From Notospermus geniculatus (Eukaryota; Nemertea; Pilidiophora; Heteronemertea; Lineidae), in the NCBI GenBank assembly GCA_002633025.1, contig NMRB01001387.1:11176-75175 (forward strand): a stretch of 64,000 bases of DNA, in the 5' to 3' direction. The first letter of the stretch is position 1. Each line of letters opens with the position of its first letter. The notes below the pieces were generated by a model, which made no database searches, was not told the origin of the DNA, and was given only the letters and a program-made list of their open reading frames with translations. Of this stretch, positions 32,533 to 43,725 are shown piece by piece. Both the position numbers and the translations under genes were made by a program.

Positions 32533-33488
32533 TGACGTCATCCTGGCAGCCATTCTGGAAGACACAGGGCGCGGAGGTGTTAGCCGACCGTGACGTGACT
32601 TGCGTCAAGTGCATCACACCATTGTTTGGCGTAACGTCATTGGGACATGCACGGCTCATTTCGCTGACCCTCTGCAGCATGTGTACTCCAGCATGGCGGC
32701 TTGGGCGGCTTGTGACGTCATATGCAAAGTCTCCATACCATCTGACTGTGGACTTTATAATGATGATGATTTAAGAGCACCCAGCCTTCAATTCCTGCAC
32801 ATTGTACCTTTAACAGAGGCCCCATCGCCCAGGGTCCTCTGTGATCGACTGATTGATTGATTTTGACCAATCACAATCCCTGTTCCCGAGTCGAGGTGTT
32901 TTTTCAATGCGATGTACGTATATGTAGCCTATACTTCAACTGTGATTTATTGTAAAACCTCGATTAGCCATTTTATGCTGCTGCAGATCCATGAACTCTG
33001 GACTTTTCAGAAAATCGTTGCTTCAACCATTTTCTTCGCAATTAGCTTCTCTGATTCAGAATCTGCTTTAAAAAGAATCGACATCGCTAAAAGATCAATA
33101 CTGTACGATTATCTCTCAAGTTGGCCTGGAAAACTCCTTGTAGCCATACTGTAAGCCCCTTTTTTCCTGCCGTGAGAGGCTCATTGTTGTCTGGTAGGAA
33201 TTCTTATTAACTGAGTTAGTTTCAGTGCCCTGTAAAAATTCTGACTGAAATTGTAACCAATTTCCTGCGTAAGTAATTTACGTCTAGCCGATAAATGTGT
33301 CCAAATGTCACAAGTTCGCCCGTCTTTTCTTCTCCAAACTCTTTGTCCATCTTTTTGAGAAATACAGACTTGACGAAAGGCAGAAAAACATTTACGGACT
33401 CTTTGAACCTTCTTAAGACGCTACATTAAACCGTCTCTCTCCAATAACACAAAGAAAACCCGGGGCTAACCCTCAACGTATGACGTCA
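32533..33488. promoter_or_regulatory. Cluster of CRE-type TGACGTCA palindromes
   Basis: Full TGACGTCA sites occur at 32533-32540, 32713-32720 and 33481-33488, with several half sites (aacgtcat, gtgacg, tgcgtcaa) between and after them up to about 33660. TGACGTCA is the CREB/ATF consensus. Promoter or enhancer function is inferred from the clustering; no adjacent gene is recognised. Confidence 0.4.
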
Positions 33489-34339
33489 CCGTCAATTCCT
33501 CTGTCGATTTCCCTTATTTAGTCCGAAGAATCCCCGGCCTTTCAGGCAGAAAACGTCACATTCGAATGAGAAACGTCATTGTGGATTTTCGTTGCCAGGT
33601 GATGCACACAGATATCGGAGGCAAGAAGAATGCCTGAAGTTTACTTCTGGTGTGACGATGTCGAGCTTGTTTGCGATGATCATGTGTACTTTGCCAGCCT
33701 GTTTTGGATTAAACGGCAATTTCCGCTGATTCAAAAGCGCGATGAACTGCAGCTAACGATTTCATAAACAAATTTGATATAAAATCGCTTGTTTTTGAAA
33801 TTTAGCTGCTTTCACAACTCGCAAATCAGTCTTGTTAGCGTGAAACCCATGACATGTTAGATTGTAACCTCTGGTATTTGAACCATTACAACAGTAAAAT
33901 GCTGTAATTGACAATCTAGTTATGAACATACCAGCGCTGTAGTATGCACACCCCTGTGTGAGTGTAACCTTTGTTGATTTTTTCCAGAAATTGATCTGTC
34001 TGTGTAGTAAATGGTAAACGGAGCTGGAAAAGCGCTGCTCATATGGGTGTCGCTTTCAGTTTTCAATCGATCCACATTTTTTTATGGAACAATTAAACTT
34101 GATTAGTGTTACAGATCATATCTTATTCATCTCAGCACTTTATGCTTTTTTCAAAATGAGTATGATTTTTTTCTGCCCTTTTTAAAAGTAAGATAGTTTA
34201 CTATAGTAATGTGTTAATCCCTGTGCACTGATTGCATGAACAGCCCAAATGTACAAATCACTGGATTCTGACAGTTGTGACATTTCAAAAAATATTGTCG
34301 TAGATTCAAAGATCCCAAATACAGCATTGTCAGCTCCGT

Positions 34340-34587
34340 ATAGACCATTCTCAAATTCCCAGATCTGCGCGCTTCCTCCGAAATTTCAACCATAACCTCG
34401 ATCTGAAACCGGGTGACGTGACACAATCCATTAATTCAGCAATGGTCGAGTCTGACGCAATGTCGTCGACGTCACTGTCACGGGGTTGTCTGCGTCACGT
34501 CATTCAGCTTCAGACCGAGGTTATGGTTGAAATTTCGGCGGAAGTGCGCAGATCTTTCTCGTTTACGTCAATTTGAGAACGGTCTAT
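34340..34587. mobile_element. Long-TIR foldback element, 'atagacc' family, copy 1
   Basis: The two halves are inverted repeats for most of the 248-base length: 'cagatctgcgcgcttcctcc', 'aacctcgatctgaaacc' on the left and 'gcggaagtgcgcagatcttt' on the right. Related copies lie at 35784-36051, 49128-49374 and 49709-49855. TA occurs at both edges. Confidence 0.85.
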
Positions 34588-35783
34588 TGAATTATGATTT
34601 ATGCAGCAGGAGGAAACTGGTGTACCCAGAGAAAACGCGTGCTGTCAAAGCGAGTCGGCCTCTCTTGAGCTGCTCCTTGAGTTCCCCAGAAAGGTTTGAG
34701 GAGAGATCAGACTGAGGCCACTCAGTCCCTGTAATACGCATGCGCGAACTGCACAGCGTTACAGAGACTGAGACCAACATCGACAATTTTTGCTACGGGA
34801 ATACCAAAATCCTGGTATCAACGCTGATTGGTCGATTTTGAACTCAGATGTTACAGCCATGCTGATTGGCCGTATTATCTTGAATGGGGGTGTCACATGA
34901 TTGCAAAATAACAGCGATCTGTTGCAAGATCACGTGACTGACGCCATCTGTGCGCAAAGCAGCATCACACATGTTTTAGACGTTGTGGCCAGACGCTCGG
35001 TTGGGAGACCGAGGGTTTGGCTGGGCGAGACTTAGGAGAGATGGGTAATAATGTGAAGCACTTTATGGGCTCCCTGACAACAGGATTTCCTCCCTGTTTC
35101 CCCCAACTTCATGTGCTCAGATTATTTTCTCCACCAGGTCCTGGCCTGTGCTGAAGAAATAATGCAGATCTTCAGTTAGGAAACCACATGAGCATCCGTT
35201 ATTGAACAAGAAAGATTGAAAACTTGATTAAGGCCCGAATATCGAACTTGCCAATAGCTGAAAGCATTACGTAGCTCTCTTGGTAAAATTTTCAGTAATT
35301 CGTGGCATTCAGCGTTTGTTTCATCCGCTGAAAGCGAACGTAGCCGGTGTATTGCGTAGTTCAAGCTGCAGCTAAAAGCCGTACATTTCGTATGTATGTT
35401 TTGTGTGAATTGAGCAAGGAATGTACTGGTATCTCAGCAGATGTGGCGTATTTCATATACCTGTATGTAGCGTATACCTGTTGAGCGATGCGTTGGTAAC
35501 CAGTATCCTGATATCAGTGGTTGGAAGCGGTTGCTAGATGCTGATGATGATGATCCTTCAACCTGTCTATACCTAAATTACGTGGAGGCGTGTGCTATGC
35601 GAATACTTCTAAACTCTGTACTCACTACATGCATACCTAACCTGCAACGCATTACCATGTTACATGTAAAAAGGGGCGGTCGACATGGACATGTAGTTGT
35701 ACACTTTATCTTCACCATGTTCACACTAATAATACTAATAAAAATATTCAGCAACCTTTTGGTTCATGTGGGCCTATAGTCCT

Positions 35784-36051
35784 ATAGACAAATCCCAAAT
35801 TGACGAAAACGAGAAAGATCTGCGCACTTCCGCCGAAATGGCAAACAGAACCTCAGTCTGAAACCATCTGACACTGAATGACGTGACGCAGAAAACCCCA
35901 CGACCATGTGACGACAGTGAGTTCGATGACGTTGCATCAGACTCGACCATTGCTGAATCATGGATTGTGTCACGTCAGCTGGTTTCAGGTCGAGGTTGTG
36001 TTTGCCATTTCGGCGGAAGTGCGCAGATCTGGGAATTTTGGATTTGTCTAT
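35784..36051. mobile_element. Long-TIR foldback element, copy 2
   Basis: Starts atagacaaatcccaaattga and ends gggaattttggatttgtcta, with 'agatctgcgcacttccgccg' and 'cggcggaagtgcgcagatct' as inner arms. TA flanks both sides, suggesting a TA target-site duplication as in Tc1/mariner-type MITEs. Confidence 0.88.
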
Positions 36052-37029
36052 AAGTGACCATTTTATTGTACACATAATATAACTCTCATTCTACAATTAT
36101 CTCAGCCAGAATGTGGGAATTTTTGCCGTGGGAATTCCAATGTGTTAATCATGGGATCTTTGAGTTGGAAATTCCGAGGACTCGCTACAGAGACGTTCAT
36201 AAGTCTGTGTTGCATACACGTAGGGAAGTCAGCGATTTATGAATGTCTCGAATGGAAAAGTAGTTCTCATTATTGTTGGTGATTTAAGCCTTCAAACACT
36301 AGTTTTTACAAACAAGGTCCCTGATCGGGAGCTATACAATATGATTAAGAATTTTATTTTAATAATGCTGCATACCATCCTTGTTGCCACCTGATAGGTG
36401 TAATTGTGCACCACATAATTAATTTGTATGGCGACGTTTTATGTTGCATGCTGGTATCGTGCAATATGATTGATTCCATAATCCTGGTCCAGCAATTTTC
36501 CTCTCAAAAACAGGACAATGATAATAAGCAAGAACATTTTGTGTGTCAATTTTGTGCTTTTCTGTATCTTGGATCTTCAAAAACAGGACAGGGTGGATTC
36601 TAACAGCACAGGGGGCATTTTTGACCCTCCACCACAAAACCAGTCGTAAGGAAAATGAGCCTAAACGTACTGAGATGACACCAGGAGATAAAGAAAGAAA
36701 TAGAATCATTCCAACTTGACAATAGACAGACAGCACTGAAATTGACAGATAATTCGGTCCAAACCTGCCAACTGCGGAGCGACTTCCAACTGGTTTTGTG
36801 GTGGAGGGTCACATTTGTCCTAAAATATTGAGTCAAGAGCCATGAATTCTTACTTGGCTTTGAAAATATTGGACGATTTGTAATGTAGGAGGAAACCGGA
36901 GCTCCAGGAGAGATCGCCTTCTCTATCAAGTGAAAACACAAGTCCAGCTGTGAATCAAACCGGAACCTCAGAGGTGTGGGGCTAGATATATCCACTGCAC
37001 CACTCTGACAACTCCATTTGTCCTGAAGA

Positions 37030-37265
37030 ATAATAATGGAGTGCTTGCCCCTCCATTAAAGCTGAAGAAGAAGAATGGAGTGCTTGCCCCTCCGTCGAAG
37101 CTGAAGAAGAAGAATGGAGTGCTTACCCCTCCGTCGAAGCTGAAGAAGAAGAATGGAGTGCTTACCCCTCCATCGGAGCTGAAGAAGAAGAAGAATGGAG
37201 TGCTTACCCCTCCATTGAAGCTGAAGAAGAAGAAGAATGGAGTGCTTACCCCTCCATCGAAGCTT
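37030..37265 (+). repeat. Coding-like minisatellite, 36-39-bp unit
   Basis: Six units of 'aagaatggagtgctt-cccctccatcgaagctgaag' keep a reading frame as N-G-V-L-x-P-P-x-K-L-K-K-K. Unit length varies by whole codons (36 or 39 bases). The frame begins in the end of a SINE-like copy and stops at 37320-37322, with no good acceptor upstream, so I treat it as a repeat, not a gene. Confidence 0.8.
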
Positions 37266-38689
37266 ACGTACATTGTAACCAGTTTGCAGGCCCTTCATTG
37301 GACACAGGGCCTACAAAAGTGAAGCTGAATTTAAAGCAAGGAAAACCTTGTGCAAATGCAAGCATGCAGTGTTTCTATCAAAAGACCTTGATTCATATTA
37401 CACCTAGGCCTACCTGACCTGATGTAACATGAGATGGAATGTACATGTACATGTATACACTACAAGTAGGCCTACTTTTAGTTGACTTGCTGGCACAGGA
37501 CCTACTGGTACATGTAATCTCCTCAACACAAGGCTCACTTACCTCACACCGTCTTTGATAAAGAAGATGAAGACCCTTGACATGCAAATCCAATGTAGGC
37601 TTGCACAACATTGCAGAAAAAGTTTTCCCTCATTAGCCAGATGTATAGGCCTAATTTAGAGTAGGCCTAAAACCTCCTTTAACGGACACCTCTACCAGGA
37701 GGACACCTCTCCATAAGGACACCAATGTTCAGCCTAATAGCAGGGCTCGCACTGGAGTTTTCAGTAGAAGGGTCAGAGACTTACTGTGTATTTTTGTTCT
37801 GGATTCAGCCCTCAGAAGTCAGGGGTCAACCATGGTCAGTTCACACTTTGTGCGTATTTGACCCGAGACCTCGGGTCATTGAGAGCCCTGCCAATACCTT
37901 TCATTTCTATTCATTTTGGCCTCTGTAATCAGGACACTTCTCATTTGAGTACAGTATCTGTCAGTCTAAAAGGTGTCCTTAATAGAGAAGGTTCCTCTGT
38001 ATTTCTAAAAAATGAACAGCTTCAATTCTCATCTTTGGCACCAAGGAAAAACAGGGATTGCAAAAAAATTCCCATTTGCATCTCTCCGTTACTGACCATA
38101 TATCATTTTCATTCAAGCGATACATTATTATTGATATTCTCTTTGGCGCTTCTTCCTAGTTGTGATTTTAGACCAAACCAAGCCAGTCCACTGCGACGTC
38201 TGCCATTTCACCTTTGAGGCGAAATATTTGTAAACTGACCCGACGTATCAGTTTGAGGTGGCGAACGGTGCCTAACGGAGGAACGCTGTAGCATAAATTA
38301 CTCATATCAGTTGATCCAGTATCGAAGTTACCCTACATCATCCGGTTGCCATGACGATGTACTGTGCCATTGTCATCAGGTACACATTGAGGCCTGTTTG
38401 TAAACTCCATCGCTGGGCTTGTCACTCTCAGATATGGATCCGTCAGGCTAATACAAGGCTATGCAACTTTGATTTTGAATTTGTCAGAGTTGCCTTTGAA
38501 CTTCTGACGTGGGTTGTCTTTAACGCTTTGTTGGCGAGATTGTTCTGAAATATGGTTTGACATCTGTTGGGTACATGTATTTTGTCCACCATTTTCTCTT
38601 GGAGGATACATGGAATTAAAGATATACATTTGCCCCAAGTGGGAAGCTGAACCTCTCAGAAAGGTTGCCCAGATAAACACTTCAGTCGC

Positions 38690-39085
38690 AAACTCAAACA
38701 TTCTGGTTGCCCTTACAAACTCTTCAGTCCCCGCCCAAACACTTCAGTTGCCCCACACACACACACTGTGGCTGTTCATACAACTTCTGTTGCCCACACA
38801 AACACTTGCATTGCCCGCACATTTTGGTCACCAACACAAACACTTTGGTTGCCCACACAAACACTTCAGCTGCTCACACAAACACTTTGGTTGCCCGCAC
38901 AACCATTGTGGTTGCCCCATATGAACACTTGGTTTTACCCACACGAACACTTTGGTTGCCCAACACAACACTTGGGTTGCCCAACACAACACTCAGGTTG
39001 CCCACCCAAACACTTTTGTTGACCACACAAACACTCAGGCTGCCCACAGGAACACTTCCATTGCCCGCACAAACATTTTACCATT
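38690..39085. repeat. Minisatellite, about 24-27-bp unit (CACAAACACTTTGGTTGCCC)
   Basis: About 15 imperfect copies of 'cacaaacactttggttgccc' with variable spacing. The +1 and +2 frames stay partly open only because the unit lacks stops. Confidence 0.88.
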
Positions 39086-39734
39086 TACATGTACGTAAAT
39101 GCGACCTGATGAGTAGATGTTGACATGTCTGCCACTGACATTTCCTGGCAAAAAAAAATAAAAATCGTGATTGATGTCCAATCAGGATGGTCGTCGACAA
39201 ATCGTTGCTTAGCCACCGATCATTTTTAGCGTGCGATCATGTTAACTCGTTTTCCGATGGATGGCGAACCAAGTCGGTATCCGTCTCGCTACAGTGTATG
39301 AATCTTACCCCATGTTTCATGATACACACGGAAAAACTAGCAGCTATTCTTGCCCTTTGAAGCTGGCCACATATAACTTGTGTACGGTGGAAAAAATGAG
39401 ATCTGATACTAAAAAGGCTTTTAGAAATATTACATGGACTTTCATGTTGGCGTTTTTCAATGGCGTAGATTGTATTCCTGTAATCCATCTGTACGTTTCT
39501 GGCGTGTTCAGGCTTTGAAGAACTCCTTCTGCAACTCTCGTGTATTCTGTAAGCGGATGTAAGCGACACACAGACCTATGCTTCACTCATTTCTTAGCAT
39601 GTCTGATAGTGTTACTCTTTCATAACATGTTTCATTAACCTGAGCTAGAGCTTTTTCGTGTTGCATTGTAAGGATTTAGTTTGCTGTGGAATTTTCATTG
39701 TAGAACATGGGGTTTTGAGTGGTGGTTGACAGCG

Positions 39735-40062
39735 TGACATCCCACTGCACCAAAATGCCATCCCACTGCATCAATGTGACATCCCATTGACCAATGTGAT
39801 ATCCCACTGCACCAATGTGACATCCTCCGGCACCAATGTGACATCCACTGCACCAACGTGACATCCCACTGCACCAATGTGATATCCCGCTGGGCCAATG
39901 TGACATCCCACTGCACCAATGTGACACCACACTGCACCAATGTGACATCCCGCTGCACCAATGTGACATCCCACTGCACCAATGTGACATCCCACTGCAC
40001 TCAACTGACATCCCACTGCACCGATGTGACACCCGACTGCACCAACATGACAACCAGCACTT
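39735..40062. repeat. Minisatellite, 21-bp unit (GTGACATCCCACTGCACCAAT)
   Basis: About 15 copies of a 21-base unit based on 'gtgacatcccactgcaccaa' with few substitutions. Being a multiple of three, it keeps three frames open on each strand, which creates false long reading frames. Confidence 0.92.
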
Positions 40063-41285
40063 TAAAGTGTCATTTCAGTGCACACTCTCTCCAGCCCTTT
40101 TGACACCAACCTGTTGTACACCAAACCATCCTGTCAAGCCAATAAACCTTCCTTGCACCCGCCAGACAACCTCTGCACCATGCTACAGCATTACAAACGG
40201 TGTCTAGCATAATTCAGTTTCCCCAGCACTGCTGAAATGTACAACACTTGAAACAATTCACTTAGCTCTTCCGCTGTCTTATACTCCTGTGCATCAGTTT
40301 ATTTTGAACCTGTAGAATATGTACATCGTTCTGGTGGACTTTGAAGAGGCATTATGATTTGTTGGCCGACTCCTTATCGCCGACAAACCTAAACATTACA
40401 TCTTTATTCTCATAACATATCATTGTATCATGATCCACTCAGGGAACCTGGCAATCATTTTCTCTGGAACCTCTCTATTAGGCAGACTTTTGGGGACTGA
40501 CATATCTCATCCCAAAATTAAGAAGTGTCCTGATTACTGGGGTCAAAATTGTTAGAAATGACCGACTCAAATTTTCATGTCCCATACGCATGAGGTGTCC
40601 TGATTACAGAGGTGTTCCCTAAGGGAGGTTTCGTTCTGCCCACTCCTTCACAACTTCTCATTTTCTTGTTGAACACAAATAGAAATGGCTTAGAATATGA
40701 TGACATTTAGATTAAATCTGACATGTTTGGTATTTTGTACTTCTGGCCGGATGGCGTCTAGGACCATTTCACTGATTGAGATGCTCATTGCTCATGTAGG
40801 AGTCTATGGGCGGTTATATCCACAAAAAATAAAGATGTAACAAAATGAGGATTTCATAAGTCATGGTCTTGAATCGTTGTGATGTGATCTTGAGTCTCCT
40901 CTCAGCTGAGAAAGACGTTGAGCTATAGTACCGTCGTCAGGATGGTCTTGAGTTGTAAAGATAGGCAGAACCAGAATTTGTAGTTGGTGCAGCCTGATTT
41001 CCCCTGGTGCTTGGTCTTCTCGCTGGCCCAGAATGTGGCATGGCATACTTACTGTTACGGATCATCTCTCCTGAAAATCTCATAGAAATATATAGAGTAA
41101 TGCATAGAAAATTCTGGCCAGCTTAGATTGGAATCGGCCGACATTCGACAGGTGAAAACATGGAAGTTTTTGTATGTAATGGATTACTGGGGAGGAAAGT
41201 TTGAAGGAACCTGTACCCAGGAGAGGTGAACAACCGAGTTACTGCTGCTCTGCTAGGATGTCCAAGGACAAGTTGTATTGTTTTC

Positions 41286-41432
41286 TGCTCCCTTAGGCTT
41301 CCTTCCTTTACGTAGAAGTATACGGTATATGAAAACGCCAGTTAACAATGGCTTCACGGTCGTGAATCCTCAGGAAGCCTTTGTTAACCGGCGTTTTCGG
41401 ATACTGTATACTTCCATGTAAAAGGAGGCCAT
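41286..41432. mobile_element. Foldback element
   Basis: The left arm 'cttcctttacgtagaagtat' plus 'gaaaacgccagttaac' pairs with the right arm 'gttaaccggcgttttc' plus 'atacttccatgtaaaaggag'. The loop is about 45 bases. Confidence 0.78.
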
Positions 41433-41454
41433 ATGGGAGTGTGATGGTGGTGGT

Positions 41455-41640
41455 GATTGGGTGTTTGGCTCATGACCCCGAAGCTGTGATTCGTTCCCCA
41501 GTTGAACCATCACTTCTTTCTCTCAACTGGTCTGAAAGGTCCAAATGAGTGTTGAATGAGCTGCTCCTTGAGTCCCCAGAAAGGGTTCTGGAGATACCGG
41601 CCTGATCATATGTTGGGCTTATAAAGCATTTCACAATGGA
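41455..41640 (+). mobile_element. SINE-like copy
   Basis: The body 'ctcaactggtctgaaaggtc' and 'ttgagtccccagaaagggtt' matches the reverse of 26231-26445 and 54120-54270. A weak head lies near 41455-41510. Confidence 0.55.
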
Positions 41641-42317
41641 GAGTGCTATAAAAGTTGACAAGTACTCCACTCATAGCCGGCACACAGGCTGCTGCTCGGT
41701 ACCAGTGCCTACCTTCTCTACCAGCTACGTTCTAAACAACCAATAAATATCATCCAATGAGGAAACACCATCATTCACAGCGCCATCTTTTGCTGAATAA
41801 AGTGACTGTGGAAGTAGCCACGCTTTCACACCGAAATTATTATGTTACGAGATAGTCATAACCTGACTATGGTACCTTTCCTTAACCTGTTTCTCAGGAA
41901 AGCATGTCGGTATTTTCTTTCGTCACGTCAGCCGGCATATTCATTTTCCTCTGACAAACGTAATGGAAGTCATTTCTTTACTGAGAAAATCATCTTGTGC
42001 ACGCCATAGCTGCTTCATGGATCACCTCGTCAGGGAACTTTGCAAAGGAAATTGCATCTTTCCCTTCAGTACGACCAGGACACACATTGTGCTCACTACC
42101 CATTCTGTCAGGTGCTGCACCCTGGCAAAACCACCACCCACACCCAAAGCGCCCTTCTGAGGTTTCTTAGATTTCAAATCCTGTTAGGTTCCATGTCTTG
42201 TCATTCTTGTTTGCTTTTGTCATTTTTGCACTGCATCTAGATTTTGTCTCCCCTCGTGGGGGGTCTTAATATCACACGGCTGTTGTCTATTATATTTACA
42301 AGGCTTATTCTAGACCT

Positions 42318-42868
42318 ATTGCAGCCCCATTCCAGCCCATCTGCAGCCCCATTCCAGCCCTACCACAGCNNNNNNNNNNNNNNNNNNNNNNNNNNNNNNN
42401 NNNNNNNNNNNNNNNNNNNNNNNNNNNNNNNNNNNNNNNNNNNNNNNNNNNNNNNNNNNNNNNNNNNNNNNNNNNNNNNNNNNNNNNNNNNNNNNNNNNN
42501 NNNNNNNNNNNNNNNNNNNNNNNNNNNNNNNNNNNNNNNNNNNNNNNNNNNNNNNNNNNNNNNNNNNNNNNNNNNNNNNNNNNNNNNNNNNNNNNNNNNN
42601 NNNNNNNNNNNNNNNNNNNNNNNNNNNNNNNNNNNNNNNNNNNNNNNNNNNNNNNNNNNNNNNNNNNNNNNNNNNNNNNNNNNNNNNNNNNNNNNNNNNN
42701 NNNNNNNNNNNTACCAGTCCAATTCCAGCCCTACTGCAGCACCATTCCTGCCATACCAGTCCAATTCCAGCCCTACTGCAGCACCATTCCTGCCATACCA
42801 GTCCAATTCCAGCCCTACTGCAGCACCATTCCAGCCCTACCACAGCCCCATTCCACCCTACTGCCCTT
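42318..42868. repeat. Minisatellite, 42-bp unit, broken by an N gap
   Basis: Units of 'ccagtccaattccagcccta' plus 'ctgcagcaccattcctgccata' flank a run of N from 42370 to 42711. The gap is probably an unresolved or collapsed repeat array, so its true length is unknown. Confidence 0.9.
42370..42711. other. Assembly gap (342 N)
   Basis: Unknown bases inside the 42-bp minisatellite. Confidence 1.
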
Positions 42869-43074
42869 TCCAGCTCTGTCAGACAGGGCAGTTCCTGTGT
42901 GCGAAAACTGGGATGTCTTTTCCAATTTCAGCCTGCTCAGCCATCCTAGTATACATGTCTGGTGAACAGGAAACAACCCCTGGTTGTCCCTTTTCTGATT
43001 AAACCCTACCCTAAAGTGCTTGACGCCGCCCTTAATGTGCAGCACATGTTTTGACCGCAAGTCCTGCATTACAG

Positions 43075-43195
43075 GAGGACTCTGAATATCCCAATATTTC
43101 TCCATCAGAATTAAATGTCCTTCCATCTAAATCTCCGTCTTCAATTCTAGATGTTATGGAAAAAACCAGGTGGATCCCTCCGCCGAGGAGAACAG
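43075..43195 (+). CDS. Candidate later exon of the CYLD-like paralogue
   Basis: The acceptor tcctgcattacag and a strong donor gtaaga bound 121 bases open in phase 0 (ending phase 1), encoding EDSEYPNISPSELNVLPSKS and PSSILDVMEKTRWIPPPRRT. Start phase 0 and end phase 1 match exon 2 of the upstream CYLD-caspase gene, and K-S-x-S-x-x-L-D followed by RR faintly recalls its repeat cassette. It lies 13 kb from the first exon, so the assignment is tentative. It could instead belong to another gene. Confidence 0.4.
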
Positions 43196-43627
43196 GTAAG
43201 ATTGATTCTCCTCACTGTTGTAAACGGCGCCCTCTTTTAATCCCGTTTTTCACTACTTGTCAGTTTTCAAAACTCCTGCAGTTCACTTTCTGTGACCGAA
43301 TCGCAAAATTTGTGAAACTTTTTTGCTATCTTCTTACATTCATCAAGCTTCTTACCTCCTTTCATTCAAATGTTTACAAAATGTCGAAGTACATTGTAAA
43401 TACCCTAAATTTCACATTCCTTATCTTTATCCCGTTTAAATCTCACATCACTTTGTTCTTAGCGAGATATTTCACTTTTTCTGTTTTCACCTGTGTTCGT
43501 TTCTGAATATTTAAATCTTGCTGATAGAAAATTCCTTCCTGGTCTGTTTGTAGTCTGGCGTTTAATCAAAGCCCGAAATATCCACAATGCCTGTTTGAAC
43601 GTGTACCCTGTAACAGCCTAAAACAAA

Positions 43628-43725
43628 CCTGAGATAGTCAGTGGTCCTTACGGCTTGCTCCCTTCACCACTGCCCGCGGGCCGTGATGTAGGAAGCAAGC
43701 ACAAAGAACCACTGATTACTTCAGG
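43628..43725. mobile_element. Foldback element
   Basis: The ends cctgagatagtcagtggtcc and gaaccactgattacttcagg are inverted repeats, with inner 'gcttgctccc' / 'ggaagcaagc'. A partial relative lies near 45135-45180. Confidence 0.7.

Larger units (their letters stand above)
29805..43074. other. Probable long intron or intergenic region after the paralogue's first exon
   Basis: About 13 kb without a convincing exon. It holds foldback elements (30235-30421, 34340-34587, 35784-36051, 41286-41432), repeat arrays (37030-37265, 38690-39085, 39735-40062, 42318-42868), an inverted 'agagttttctcccagaagtt' repeat region (31915-32420), SINE-like copies and a cluster of CRE-like motifs (32533-33488). Confidence 0.65.

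Noticed and set aside
35531-35779. LLDADDDD match to the acidic repeat of the fusion protein
   Set aside because: No acceptor in the right phase and no following similarity; likely chance from a GAT repeat.
39676-40103. Several 80-125-codon frames at 39676-40103 on both strands
   Set aside because: A 21-bp minisatellite keeps frames open by chance; no splice sites or domain.
42244-43002. Open frames of 148-252 codons at 42244-43002
   Set aside because: Produced by an N run and a 42-bp tandem repeat that lacks stop codons.
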